A DNA stretch of 64,000 nt from Psychrobacillus sp032154225 (GCF_032154225.1 NZ_JALDYF010000001.1:682001-746000), one strand, 5' to 3'; shown: positions 8,518-17,156, numbered from the stretch's first letter. Translations and numbers: made by a program. The notes: generated by a model from the letters alone, not told the origin.

Positions 8518-9495
8518 TTAGAATGTTAATACTTTTTTAGCTGTTTCTACAATATCCTTAACGTCAGGTAACCAAACTGTTTCAGCTTGTGAGAATGGAT
8601 ATACTGTGTCAGGAGCAGTAACTCGTAAAACTGGCGCATCTAGGCTTAAAATTGCGCGTTCAGTAATTTCAGCAACTACGTTTGCAGAAATCCCTGCTTG
8701 TTTTTGTGCCTCTTGCACAACCATTGCACGATTTGTTTTTTCAACTGAAGCAATAATTGTTTCAATATCAAGTGGTTGAATTGTACGTAAATCTATTACT
8801 TCTACTGAATGTCCTTCTTTTTCCAACTCTTCAGCAGCTTTTAAACTTTCATGAACCATCGCACCATAAGAAATAATAGTAAGATCAGTACCTTCACGTT
8901 TTACATCTGCTTTACCAAGTGGAATTGTATATTCTCCTTCTGGCACTTCGCCACGGAAAGAACGGTACAATTTCATATGCTCTAAGAAAATAACTGGATC
9001 ATTATCACGAATAGCTGAGATTAATAAACCTTTTGCATCATATGGAGTAGAAGGAATAACTACTTTTACACCTGGAGTTGATGTCATTAATAACTCTAAG
9101 CTATCTGCATGCATTTCTGGTGTATGAACTCCTCCACCAAATGGCGATCGAATCGTAACAGGTGCATTAAATGCTCCTCCTGTACGGAAACGCATACGTG
9201 CAAGTTGTCCACTAATCGAGTCCATTACTTCAAATACAAATCCAAAGAATTGGATTTCAGGAACTGGACGGAAACCTTGTAATGATAAACCTACTGCAAG
9301 ACCACCAATACCTGACTCTGCAAGAGGAGTATCAAATACACGATCTTCTCCAAATTCTTTTTGTAACCCTTCAGTAGCGCGGAATACTCCACCGTTAACG
9401 CCTACGTCTTCACCGAAGACTAGGACGTTTTCATCATTTTTAAGCTCAGTACGGAGTGCATCCGTAATTGCTTGAATCATCGTCATTTGTGCCAT
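8518..9495 (-). CDS. pdhB: Pyruvate dehydrogenase E1 beta subunit
   Basis: Beta subunit of the thiamine-diphosphate E1 heterotetramer that decarboxylates pyruvate and acetylates E2. Its 325 residues match the family length. It shows the transketolase central domain (VFGEDVGVNGGVFRAT, DTPLAESGIGGLAVGL, PEIQFFGF) and the C-terminal transketolase domain. It starts 3 bp after pdhA, so translation is coupled. Confidence 0.97.
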   Translation of the reverse strand: MAQMTMIQAITDALRTELKNDENVLVFGEDVGVNGGVFRATEGLQKEFGEDRVFDTPLAESGIGGLAVGLSLQGFRPVPEIQFFGFVFEVMDSISGQLARMRFRTGGAFNAPVTIRSPFGGGVHTPEMHADSLELLMTSTPGVKVVIPSTPYDAKGLLISAIRDNDPVIFLEHMKLYRSFRGEVPEGEYTIPLGKADVKREGTDLTIISYGAMVHESLKAAEELEKEGHSVEVIDLRTIQPLDIETIIASVEKTNRAMVVQEAQKQAGISANVVAEITERAILSLDAPVLRVTAPDTVYPFSQAETVWLPDVKDIVETAKKVLTF

Positions 9496-9498
9496 CGG

Positions 9499-10611
9499 TT
9501 ACTTCGACTCCTTCTCTGTATAAACGGCTAATTGCTCGTTTAAGTTATATGGATTTTCTTCATACATAATATTCATCAAGTCAGTTACTTTTTGTTTTGG
9601 AGCAGCATCTGCTTTTTTGATTGCATCTTTAATTTCTTCTTTTGCTTTTTCAATTACTTCTTCTTCTTTTGCTTCATTCCATAAGCCTTTTTCTTCTAAA
9701 TATATACGGAAACGCACTAGTGGATCTTTCTTTTCCCAAGCTGAATCCGTTTCAGAAGTACGGTAGCGAGTTGGGTCATCACCAGCCATTGTATGTGGAC
9801 CGTAACGGTAACACATTGTTTCAATTAGTGTTGGGCCTTCTCCATTAATCGCACGTTCTCTAGCGTCTTTTGTTACAGCATAAACTGCTAATGGATCCAT
9901 TCCATCTACAAGTACACTTGGAAGACCAGCGGCAATCCCTTTTTGTGCAATCGTTTTTGCAGCCGTTTGCAATTCACGAGGTGTCGAAATTGCATATTGG
10001 TTGTTTTGAACGATAAATACTGCTGGTACACGGTATGCACCTGCAAAGTTAATCCCTTCATAGAAATCTCCTTGTGAAGAACCACCATCACCAGTATACG
10101 AAATTGCAATCGATTTCTTGCCACGCTTCTGCATTCCTAGAGCAACTCCTGCTGCTTGTATAAACTGTGCACCGATAATAATTTGTGGTGGGAATACGTT
10201 TACACCTTCAGGAATTTGGTTCCCCATGAAATGTCCACGAGAGAATAAAAACGCTTGCCATAATGGAAGACCATGCCATACGATTTGTGGCACATCACGG
10301 TATCCAGGTAAGATAAAATCTTCTTTTTCAAGTGCAAATTGAGATGCAAGCTGTGACGCTTCTTGTCCAGCAGTTGGTGCATAGAAACCTAAACGTCCTT
10401 GACGGTTTAATGAAATTGAGCGTTGGTCTAGAATACGCGTATAAACCATTCGACTCATTAGTTCTACTAATTCCTCATCACTTAGGTTAGGATTTGCTTC
10501 TTCGTTAACAATTTTTCCTTCCTCGTTTAAAACTTGGAACATTTCAAACTTTGCTTCAATCTCTTGAAGCGTTTTCTTCGGGTCTAACTGCGGTAACTTG
10601 TTTGCAGCCAT
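9499..10611 (-). CDS. pdhA: Pyruvate dehydrogenase E1 alpha subunit
   Basis: Alpha subunit of E1, binding thiamine diphosphate and Mg2+ through the GDG...NN motif (GDGGSSQGDFYEG to FIVQNN). It has 370 residues, normal for Gram-positive E1 alpha. It is the first gene of the operon, with AGGAGA upstream of the ATG and a clear sigma-A promoter about 75 bp upstream. In B. subtilis the same pdhABCD order feeds the TCA cycle, whose citrate regulator ccpC is also in this window. Confidence 0.97.
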   Translation of the reverse strand: MAANKLPQLDPKKTLQEIEAKFEMFQVLNEEGKIVNEEANPNLSDEELVELMSRMVYTRILDQRSISLNRQGRLGFYAPTAGQEASQLASQFALEKEDFILPGYRDVPQIVWHGLPLWQAFLFSRGHFMGNQIPEGVNVFPPQIIIGAQFIQAAGVALGMQKRGKKSIAISYTGDGGSSQGDFYEGINFAGAYRVPAVFIVQNNQYAISTPRELQTAAKTIAQKGIAAGLPSVLVDGMDPLAVYAVTKDARERAINGEGPTLIETMCYRYGPHTMAGDDPTRYRTSETDSAWEKKDPLVRFRIYLEEKGLWNEAKEEEVIEKAKEEIKDAIKKADAAPKQKVTDLMNIMYEENPYNLNEQLAVYTEKESK

Positions 10612-10683
10612 AATAGCAACTCTCCTATTCTTCTGTATTAAAGATTCTTTTCATTCTTAGTAGTACAATAATAATTCTCCCTT

Positions 10684-10712
10684 AGTATACTCAAGAATAA
10701 ATCTACGGTCAA
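10684..10712 (-). promoter_or_regulatory. Sigma-A promoter of pdhABCD
   Basis: On the minus strand TTGACC, a 17-bp spacer and TATACT. The predicted start point gives a leader of about 65 nt before pdhA. Confidence 0.75.
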
Positions 10713-10824
10713 TCATATAAATTCACGCTTTAGTTCTGTAAGAAAATTAAGAACCTGTCGGGCTGTACCAGTCATTTATTACACCTGTATTATATCAGAT
10801 TATCATTTTAACAAATAATATATA

Positions 10825-10852
10825 ACAAAAAAAACAGCCTATTTTAGGCTGT
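10825..10852 (-). terminator. Terminator of ykyA
   Basis: ACAGCCTA and TAGGCTGT pair around TTT, with a long A-run on the plus strand that becomes the U-run on the minus strand, 18 bp past the ykyA stop. Confidence 0.85.
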
Positions 10853-10869
10853 CTTTTTGTTATATCTAT

Positions 10870-11514
10870 TCATTTCTCATCTTGAAGAGCTGTAAAAACC
10901 TCTTCTTTTACTTCGTTTAAACGTACCGTTAGTTCATTAAATTGCTCTACATGCTTTTGAACAACTTCGTTTTGCGCGTTTACTTCTTGCACTTTTTCTT
11001 GAATCGAAGTCATTTCTGACCCTTCTTCTATTAAGAGGCTGTATAAATCTTCTTGTAAGCTCGCAAGTGAATTATATTGTGCAGTTAACTCCTCATAAGA
11101 AGCATATCGATTTTTTAGTACTTCTTCTATTTGTTTCAGTGCTGTCTTTTCTTTTTCTTCTTTAACTTCTGAAATAAGCTTTTCTAAATCTACCATTTTA
11201 TCTGATGCTAGTTTAATAGAAGCTGCTTCTTTTTCTACAAGTGTCAATCGTTCTCCAAGTAGTTTTTCCGTTTCATCTACTAACTTGGTTAACTCTTCTT
11301 TTTGCTCCTGCGTTAATTCCATCATACGTTGAAAATTTGTTTGTTCCTTCTTCTCAAATCCCACTAATTCCGACTGAACACCTCTATAATCTGCTTCTGA
11401 TTCATAGATTGTTGTTAATATGTTGGATAGCTTTTGATTGGTTGATTCTCCAAAAGAACATGCCGATAATAATGTAAGAAAACATAAAGATAACATAACT
11501 ACTATTTTTTTCAT
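10870..11514 (-). CDS. ykyA: YkyA-like coiled-coil lipoprotein
   Basis: Putative surface lipoprotein of the YkyA family, with no established biochemical role. A signal peptide and lipobox (LLSAC) are followed by about 190 residues of Glu/Lys/Leu-rich helix that looks like coiled coil throughout. The start is ATG 11514, because AGGAGGT sits 6 bp before it; the longer frame would place its start upstream of this site. Its position beside def and pdhA matches the B. subtilis arrangement. It is monocistronic, with its own promoter and terminator. Confidence 0.88.
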   Translation of the reverse strand: MKKIVVMLSLCFLTLLSACSFGESTNQKLSNILTTIYESEADYRGVQSELVGFEKKEQTNFQRMMELTQEQKEELTKLVDETEKLLGERLTLVEKEAASIKLASDKMVDLEKLISEVKEEKEKTALKQIEEVLKNRYASYEELTAQYNSLASLQEDLYSLLIEEGSEMTSIQEKVQEVNAQNEVVQKHVEQFNELTVRLNEVKEEVFTALQDEK

Positions 11515-11538
11515 GAAGCAACCTCCTATTTCCATTCA

Positions 11539-11567
11539 ACTATAATTGTTCTAGCTCCTAAATTCAA
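11539..11567 (-). promoter_or_regulatory. Sigma-A promoter of ykyA
   Basis: On the minus strand TTGAAT, a 17-bp spacer and TATAGT, about 25 bp before the ykyA start codon. Confidence 0.6.
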
Positions 11568-11588
11568 CTAACGATTTAGCTGTTTTTG

Positions 11589-11618
11589 TTTAGCAAATCA
11601 TGACTTTTCGATTATAAT
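11589..11618 (+). promoter_or_regulatory. Promoter of def
   Basis: A perfect TATAAT at 11613-11618 with a weak TTTAGC 18 bp upstream. The predicted start point falls near 11625, which makes the ATG there unusable and supports translation from ATG 11649. Confidence 0.6.
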
Positions 11619-11648
11619 AGGATTATGAACACGGAAAGGACGATTATA

Positions 11649-12206
11649 ATGATACTAATGAAAGACATTGTAAGAGACGGACATCCCGCTCTTCGTAAGA
11701 AAACAAGTAACATGACATTTCCTTTGTCTGCCGCAGATCAACAGTTAGCAGCAGACTTACTAGAATATGTAATAAATAGCCAGGATGATGAAATGGTCGA
11801 AATGTACAAAATAAGACCAGGCATCGGAATAGCCGCACCTCAAGTAAATGAGGATAAAAGAATGTTTGCGATATATTTAATAGACGAAGAGGATAAAGAA
11901 GTCAGCTTCGTCGCAGTAAATCCTAAAATTATTAGTCATTCTGTAGAAAAAACATATATTTCTTCAGGAGAAGGTTGTCTGTCTGTTGATGAAGTAATAG
12001 AAGGATATGTCCCAAGATATACACGCATTACAGCGACTGGTTTCCATCCAGACGGTACCGCATTTAAAATGCGCCTTAAAGGTCTTACGGCAATTGCATT
12101 CCAACATGAACTTGACCATTTAAACGGCGTCATGTTTTATGACCATATTAATAAAGTAAATCCATTTGCAGATATACCAGACGCAGTCCCTTACGACCGA
12201 GTATAA
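11649..12206 (+). CDS. def: Peptide deformylase
   Basis: Metalloenzyme that removes the formyl group from the N-terminal Met of new proteins. All three motifs are intact: GIGIAAPQ (residues 58-65), EGCLSV (metal-binding Cys) and QHELDHLNG (two metal-binding His and catalytic Glu). Length is 185 residues from ATG 11649, chosen for its GGAAAGGA site and because the further-upstream ATG coincides with the predicted transcription start. It resembles the B. subtilis YkrB-type deformylase and sits in the same neighbourhood (ykyA, ykrA). It has no terminator of its own before repeat copy B. Confidence 0.96.
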   Translation: MILMKDIVRDGHPALRKKTSNMTFPLSAADQQLAADLLEYVINSQDDEMVEMYKIRPGIGIAAPQVNEDKRMFAIYLIDEEDKEVSFVAVNPKIISHSVEKTYISSGEGCLSVDEVIEGYVPRYTRITATGFHPDGTAFKMRLKGLTAIAFQHELDHLNGVMFYDHINKVNPFADIPDAVPYDRV

Positions 12207-12239
12207 TACACCAAGAAAAATCGAGTAAAATGACACCAG

Positions 12240-12860
12240 GTCCTTTAACTTAGCGCCGCAGTTCCCGGCTCACTCTAGGTTTCATATTGTGCTATAAGAT
12301 GAACGATAAAATTTTTAAAGCTTGTTGTAAGTGGCTGCACCACTTACAACAAGCTTTTCTTCGATCATCGTATGGCAAATGTTCGCCTTGCGCTCGCCAG
12401 AAACTTCAGTGCCTAGTAGTTAAATACTTTTGGCAATAGGAGAAGCAAGTCGGTTCTATCTACTTTGCTGGTCGCCAAAGAGACAATTCTGGCGGCTATT
12501 TGTAGGTTTTTACAAAGAGACACTTCTACATTTGAACGTAAATTGGAGAAGTAGATGACAGATTTACTTCGTACGAAAATTGCCGGTCTATTTCTAATTA
12601 GAAGTGTTGATGAACTTTTTTCTCTTCCTCTTGCATGAAAATGATTATATAGAAAGAACATGAATCCACTCTCATAAGCAGGATGGCTGTAGTGAAAAGC
12701 GGCGACTCTAGCGGGAGTAGCGGATGTTCTTTGCGACGAGGAGATTGAAGCCGTGCCTGCCGAACGCGTCCGCTTGTAACTAAATCCCCTTTCCCATCCT
12801 CACTTCCTCTCTATAGGTACCGTAACCTCTGTGTTCAGGCTACATTTTTATATACTTTCT
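12240..12860 (+). repeat. Long intergenic repeat, family 1, copy B
   Basis: About 620-bp element filling the convergent gap between def and ykrA. Module order matches copy A: hairpin at 12317-12357, CCAAAGAGACAATTCTGG stem, TTTGTAG/TTACAAA stem and GC-rich core. The core is shortened: the GCGACGAG stretch at 12733 runs directly into GAGATTGAAGCCGTGCC, so about 50 bp present in copy A are missing. The left end begins 34 bp after the def stop codon. The right end stops 6 bp before the ykrA stop codon. Confidence 0.88.
12317..12362 (+). terminator. Hairpin of repeat copy B, probable def terminator
   Basis: AAAGCTTGTTGTAAGTGG / CCACTTACAACAAGCTTT followed by TTCTTCG. It is the only strong hairpin downstream of def, about 110 bp past its stop. 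Confidence 0.65.
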
Positions 12861-12866
12861 TATTTT

Positions 12867-13640
12867 TTAGATAAGATTTAATTTTTTCATAGCATTAACA
12901 AGCCCGTTTTCGGACACATGATCTGTAACAAATGTTGCTTTTTCTTTAAGTTCCTCTACCGAGTTCCCCATCGCAACGCCAGTTCCTACATACTCCAGCA
13001 TCTCCAAATCATTTAAACCATCCCCAAAAGCAATTGCATCTTCGGGTGTTTTATTTAAATGAGTTAAAAGCAATTCAATTCCTTTTGCTTTCGAAACACC
13101 TAACGGTAAAACATCGCATGATACTCGATGCCAGCGAACAAATTTCAAATGAGGAAATGCTTTTTCATATTCTTCTTGAGCAGCAATATCACAAAAAATT
13201 AATGCTTGATGCACATCGTTTTCCAAATAGAAATTTTCTTCCGCTCGTGGAAAATCAATTTTCAAAGTAGAAATACTTTCATGTATATCATTATGCTCCA
13301 GCAAATTAGAAACCATTTCATTTGTGCCCATATAAACTAACGGCTGTTGTCTTTCCGATGCAAAATCTGTTAAGCGTTGAAGCGCTGTTCGATCAATAAC
13401 ACCACTATGGATAATTTCACCTTTAAATTGAACAACTTGACCATTGTAACAAACGAATGAGTCTATGTTTAACTGTTCAAATATAAATGATGCAGTAAAA
13501 GCCGATCTACCCGTCGCAATAACAACTTCATGACCATTTTCTTTCGCTTTTTGTATTGCTTCTACTACTCCGTCCGGGATTTTCTTGTCATGATCCAAAA
13601 TTGTTCCGTCAATATCAAAAAATAAAATTTTATTCCCCAT
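12867..13640 (-). CDS. ykrA: HAD-superfamily Cof-type phosphatase YkrA
   Basis: Haloacid-dehalogenase-type sugar or nucleotide phosphatase, Cof (IIB) subfamily, substrate unknown. Motif I is FFDIDGTIL at the N-terminus, motif II IATGR, and motif IV GDGLNDLEML near the C-terminus. Length is 257 residues from ATG 13640, which has GAGAGG 7 bp upstream; the open frame runs 64 codons further but without any family similarity. Its order next to def and rpoY matches B. subtilis. No terminator is visible between its stop and repeat copy B. Confidence 0.9.
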   Translation of the reverse strand: MGNKILFFDIDGTILDHDKKIPDGVVEAIQKAKENGHEVVIATGRSAFTASFIFEQLNIDSFVCYNGQVVQFKGEIIHSGVIDRTALQRLTDFASERQQPLVYMGTNEMVSNLLEHNDIHESISTLKIDFPRAEENFYLENDVHQALIFCDIAAQEEYEKAFPHLKFVRWHRVSCDVLPLGVSKAKGIELLLTHLNKTPEDAIAFGDGLNDLEMLEYVGTGVAMGNSVEELKEKATFVTDHVSENGLVNAMKKLNLI

Positions 13641-13692
13641 TAAAAAACCTCTCCCCTTAAATGCGAATAATTTGACTTTTCGGAGCAAATCC

Positions 13693-13721
13693 TTTACACA
13701 ACCTATTTCTCCGTATATAAT
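13693..13721 (+). promoter_or_regulatory. Sigma-A promoter of the 23-codon gene
   Basis: TTTACA, a 17-bp spacer and a perfect TATAAT. The predicted start point near 13728 is immediately before the ribosome-binding site, so the leader is only about 16 nt. Confidence 0.75.
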
Positions 13722-13743
13722 AAGCTTTGAGGAGTGAACAGCC

Positions 13744-13815
13744 ATGTTGAAACGTCTAAAAAAGAAATTATTAAGACGACTCGGTGGATTACTCAGAAAA
13801 AAAACGATCGCATAA
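13744..13815 (+). CDS. 23-residue strongly cationic peptide
   Basis: A very short gene supported by its signals rather than by similarity: a near-consensus promoter, GAGGAG 9 bp before the ATG, and a terminator 8 bp after the stop. The peptide has ten Lys/Arg and no acidic residue, with leucines spaced so that a helix would be amphipathic (MLKRLKKKLLRRLGG, then LLRKKTIA). It has no signal peptide. I do not recognise it. It could be a membrane-active or nucleic-acid-binding peptide, or the region could be a small RNA that happens to contain an ORF. Confidence 0.6.
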   Translation: MLKRLKKKLLRRLGGLLRKKTIA

Positions 13816-13823
13816 ATTCTTAT

Positions 13824-13857
13824 GCCCTTCATGATTTGGAGGGCTTTTCTTTATTTT
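13824..13857 (+). terminator. Terminator of the 23-codon gene
   Basis: GCCCTTC pairs with GGAGGGC (one G-T pair) around a 7-nt loop, followed by TTTTCTTTATTTT. Confidence 0.8.
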
Positions 13858-13921
13858 AAATAAGTTGCGTGATAATATAAAGAGAATTGAATTATATTGA
13901 ACGTGAAAAGGAGACTATAAA

Positions 13922-14131
13922 ATGATTTTTAAAGTTTATTACCAAGAAAACGCACTACAAGTACCAGTTCGCGAAAACACACTAAGCCTATATGTGGAGG
14001 CAGAAAGCGAGCGCGAAGTTCGTGCTTCTTTAAAAGAGCGCAAGTACAACATCGAGCTAATCCAACTGCTTGAAGGTAATCATTTAGAATACGAACAAGC
14101 AAGTCAAAACTTTAAAGTAGAGAAAATTTAA
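13922..14131 (+). CDS. rpoY: RNA polymerase epsilon subunit RpoY
   Basis: Small RNA polymerase subunit of Firmicutes (formerly YkzG), 69 residues, starting MIFKVYYQ with the family's ENTLSLYVEAESEREVR region. AAGGAG lies upstream of the ATG. Its stop is 3 bp before rnjA, the conserved rpoY-rnjA operon of Bacillales. The protein is cytoplasmic and bound to core polymerase. Confidence 0.95.
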   Translation: MIFKVYYQENALQVPVRENTLSLYVEAESEREVRASLKERKYNIELIQLLEGNHLEYEQASQNFKVEKI

Positions 14132-14134
14132 ATC

Positions 14135-15802
14135 ATGAAATTTGTAAAGAATGATCAAACAGCTGTTTTCGCCCTCGGCGGACTAGGTGAAATCGGCAAA
14201 AACACTTATGCAGTTCAATTTCAAGACGAAATTATTTTAATCGATGCAGGGATTAAATTTCCAGAAGATGATTTATTAGGAATCGACTATGTCATTCCAG
14301 ACTATACTTATTTAGTAAAAAATGAAGATAAGATTAAAGGACTTTTTATCACACATGGTCACGAAGATCATATTGGTGGAATTCCTTACCTACTGAAGCA
14401 AATTAATGTTCCAGTTTACGGTGGAAAGCTTGCACTTGGCTTGCTTCGCAATAAATTAGAAGAACATGGCTTATTACGCCAAACTAAAATGATTGTCATT
14501 GAAGAAAACGATATCATTAAGTTTAGAAAAACAGCTGTAAGCTTCTTTAGAACAACTCATAGTATTCCAGATGCATATGGAATTGTCGTAAAAACACCAC
14601 CTGGAAATATCGTTCACACTGGTGACTTTAAATTCGATTTTACTCCAGTGGGAGAACCAGCCAACTTAACAAAAATGGCTGAAATCGGTCGTGACGGTGT
14701 ACTTTGTCTATTATCAGATAGTACAAATGCTGAAATTCCAAACTTTACTATGTCAGAACGTAAAGTTGGCGAAAGTATGGATTCTATTTTCCGTAAAGTG
14801 AATGGACGTATCATATTCGCTACTTTCGCTTCGAATATTCATAGACTTCAACAAGTAACGGATGCCGCTGTGCTGCATAATCGCAAAATTGCTGTTTTCG
14901 GTCGAAGTATGGACAATGCGATTACAATCGGGCGTGAACTTGGTTATATTACTGCACCAAAAGAAACATTTGTAGATACGAGTGCATTAAATCGTCTCCC
15001 TGCAAATGAAGTACTTATTCTTTGTACAGGTAGTCAAGGGGAACCAATGGCAGCTCTTTCACGGATTGCTAACGGAACACATCGCCAAATTCAAATCCAG
15101 CCTGGAGATACAGTAATATTCTCGTCTTCTCCAATTCCAGGAAATAGAGCAAGCGTTAATCGCACGATCAATCTTTTATACCGTGCTGGTGCAGAAGTTA
15201 TTCATGGTTCATTGAACAATATCCATACATCTGGTCATGGTTCACAAGAAGAACAAAAGCTAATGCTTCGTTTAATGAAACCAAAATTCTTTATGCCAAT
15301 TCACGGTGAGTATCGTATGTTAAAAATTCATACAGAGCTAGCCGTCGATTGTGATGTTCTACCAGAAAACACGTTCATCATGGAAAATGGAGATGTTCTT
15401 GCTTTAAGTGCAAATACTGCAAATGTTGCAGGTCGTATTCCTTCTGGAGATATTTATATTGATGGTAGCGGAATTGGCGATATCGGTAATATTGTACTTC
15501 GTGATCGACGTATTTTATCCGAAGAAGGATTGGTTATTGTTGTAGTTAGTGCCGATATGGAAAAGAAAAAAATTGTTTCTGGACCAGATATCATTTCTCG
15601 CGGATTCGTTTATATGCGTGAATCTGGAATGATGATCAATGAAGCGCAACAAATGTTAAACAAACACTTACGCCTTACTATTCAGGATAAACCAATTGAA
15701 TGGTCTGAGCTTAAAAATGAAATTACTGATGTATTAAGCCCTTATTTATATGAAAAAACAAAACGACGTCCAATGATCTTACCGATTATTATGGAAGTAT
15801 AA
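14135..15802 (+). CDS. rnjA: Ribonuclease J1
   Basis: Metallo-beta-lactamase-fold RNase with endonuclease and 5'-to-3' exonuclease activity, central to mRNA turnover and 5' maturation of 16S rRNA in Bacillus. The 555 residues match RNase J1. The zinc-binding HGHEDHIGG is at residues 74-82, followed by the HTGDFKFD motif, the beta-CASP region (FATFASNIHR, SSSPIPGNR) and HGEYRML. The C-terminal domain is complete. It is co-transcribed with rpoY and ends at a strong terminator. Confidence 0.97.
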   Translation: MKFVKNDQTAVFALGGLGEIGKNTYAVQFQDEIILIDAGIKFPEDDLLGIDYVIPDYTYLVKNEDKIKGLFITHGHEDHIGGIPYLLKQINVPVYGGKLALGLLRNKLEEHGLLRQTKMIVIEENDIIKFRKTAVSFFRTTHSIPDAYGIVVKTPPGNIVHTGDFKFDFTPVGEPANLTKMAEIGRDGVLCLLSDSTNAEIPNFTMSERKVGESMDSIFRKVNGRIIFATFASNIHRLQQVTDAAVLHNRKIAVFGRSMDNAITIGRELGYITAPKETFVDTSALNRLPANEVLILCTGSQGEPMAALSRIANGTHRQIQIQPGDTVIFSSSPIPGNRASVNRTINLLYRAGAEVIHGSLNNIHTSGHGSQEEQKLMLRLMKPKFFMPIHGEYRMLKIHTELAVDCDVLPENTFIMENGDVLALSANTANVAGRIPSGDIYIDGSGIGDIGNIVLRDRRILSEEGLVIVVVSADMEKKKIVSGPDIISRGFVYMRESGMMINEAQQMLNKHLRLTIQDKPIEWSELKNEITDVLSPYLYEKTKRRPMILPIIMEV

Positions 15803-15803
15803 A

Positions 15804-15842
15804 AAAAACGCTCGAGGAATTTATAATTCCTCGGGCGTTTTA
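15804..15842 (+). terminator. Terminator of rpoY-rnjA
   Basis: AAACGCTCGAGGAAT and ATTCCTCGGGCGTTT form a 15-bp stem with one G-T pair and a T-run. Confidence 0.92.
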
Positions 15843-15850
15843 TTAAGATA

Positions 15851-16494
15851 AGAAGTTATAGCATGAACATTAGGTTAAAGGATGGATAGAATGGATTCCG
15901 TTACCGGTGGGCACGGCTTAGCCACTTCCCTCGCGTCGCTCAGTCCAGGGTCTTCAGCTCGGTGCTCCTGCGGTTACTCGTCGCAGAAAACATCTGCTTT
16001 TCCCAACTGAGTCGCCGCTTTTCACTGCATCCAGCTAGTTTAGAAGAATGTAGTGTTTTATCGCAGTACTTACTATTCTATTTTTTAGACAGTAAACAGC
16101 GAATCGAATCTTTTGAGAAAGAGAAAAATTTATCATTCGGTCTTTCTTGCTAAAAATGAAAGGTCCATTTTCATATGCAGCAAATACTCTTTCTCTTTCT
16201 AAACAATGGATAGGCATATAGAAGTGTCCCTTTATAGAATTCTTCAAAGAGCTGCCAAAATTGTATCTTTGGCGGCCTGCAAAGTAGATAGAACCGTCTT
16301 GCTTCTCCTATTGCCAAAAGTATTTAACTACTTGGCATGGAAGTTTTTGGCTAGCGGAGGGCGAACATTTGCCATACGATGACCGAAGAAAAACCTTGTT
16401 AGAAGTGGTGCAGCCGCTTCCAACAAGGTTTTTAAAATATAGCTCAATGTAAAGCCTAGAGTGAGCCAGAAATGGCGTCGCTAAGATGTTTTTT
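15851..16494 (-). repeat. Long intergenic repeat, family 1, copy C (reverse)
   Basis: About 640-bp copy in reverse orientation between rnjA and ktrC. Its left end (GAAAAAACATCTTAGCGACG on the minus strand) begins 3 bp after the ktrC stop codon, and its right end begins next to the rnjA terminator. Hairpin at 16391-16431, CCAAAATTGTATCTTTGG stem at about 16256, and a GC-rich core at 15900-16030 with the GCGACGAGTAACCGCAGGAG module at 15963-15984. Confidence 0.9.
16384..16431 (-). terminator. Hairpin of repeat copy C, probable ktrC terminator
   Basis: AAACCTTGTTGGAAGCGG pairs with CCACTTCTAACAAGGTTT, followed on the minus strand by TTTTCTTC. Compared with copy A one G-C pair has become C-G and one T-A pair has become G-C/T on both arms, so pairing is kept although the bases changed. 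It lies about 65 bp past the ktrC stop. Confidence 0.75.
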
Positions 16495-16496
16495 CT

Positions 16497-17156
16497 TTAA
16501 GATAACACTTTCTTTTCAAATCGAATCATATCCACATCTGCACCAATAATAATTAACACATCATGCAGTAACAGCTTTTCTTCTGCAGGCGGAGAAACGA
16601 TTAAATTTTTTCCTCTTTTCACAGCGACAATATTTATACCATACTTTGCACGAATATCTAAATCGACTAACGACTTCCCGGCAATTTTATCATTCACTTT
16701 AATTTCCATAATAGAATGCTCATCAGAAAGCTCTAAATAATCGAGTACATTATTCGATAAAATATTATTCGCAATACGAATTCCCATATCACGCTCTGGA
16801 TGAACGACTTGATCTGCCCCAATTTTGCGCAACACTTTTTCGTGATAATCATTTTGCGCTTTCACCGTAATTTTTTTTACACCGATCTCTTTTAGCATTA
16901 ACGTTGTTAAAATACTCGCTTGAATATTATCGCCTATTGCGACAATAACATGTTCAAAGTTTCGAATGCCTAGAGACTTCAGTACTGCTTCATCTGTCGT
17001 ATCTGCAACAACTGCTTGTGTTGCGATCGTTGCAAACTCATCTACACGCTCCGACACGATATCTATTGCCATCACGTCAGCACCTTGCTCGACTAATTCT
17101 TTTACAATACTTCCTCCAAATCGACCTAATCCAATTACAACGAATTCTTTATGCAT
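16497..17156 (-). CDS. ktrC: Ktr potassium channel regulatory subunit KtrC
   Basis: Cytosolic RCK protein that gates a KtrB/KtrD-type potassium uptake channel. The N-terminal RCK_N nucleotide-binding fold has VIGLGRFGGSIV and an acidic residue at the end of the second strand (AIDI). The C-terminal RCK_C half (about residues 140-219) is the domain that binds c-di-AMP in this family. Length is 219 residues, normal. AGGAGG lies 7 bp before the ATG. A membrane partner (ktrD) and a c-di-AMP sensor (darB) are also in this window. Confidence 0.93.
   Translation of the reverse strand: MHKEFVVIGLGRFGGSIVKELVEQGADVMAIDIVSERVDEFATIATQAVVADTTDEAVLKSLGIRNFEHVIVAIGDNIQASILTTLMLKEIGVKKITVKAQNDYHEKVLRKIGADQVVHPERDMGIRIANNILSNNVLDYLELSDEHSIMEIKVNDKIAGKSLVDLDIRAKYGINIVAVKRGKNLIVSPPAEEKLLLHDVLIIIGADVDMIRFEKKVLS

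Noticed and set aside
12413..12661. Possible CRISPR array because of spaced repeated words in the repeats
   Set aside because: Repeated words are not evenly spaced, spacers are not unique, and no cas gene is present; the 31-bp tandem at 50273 has no spacers.
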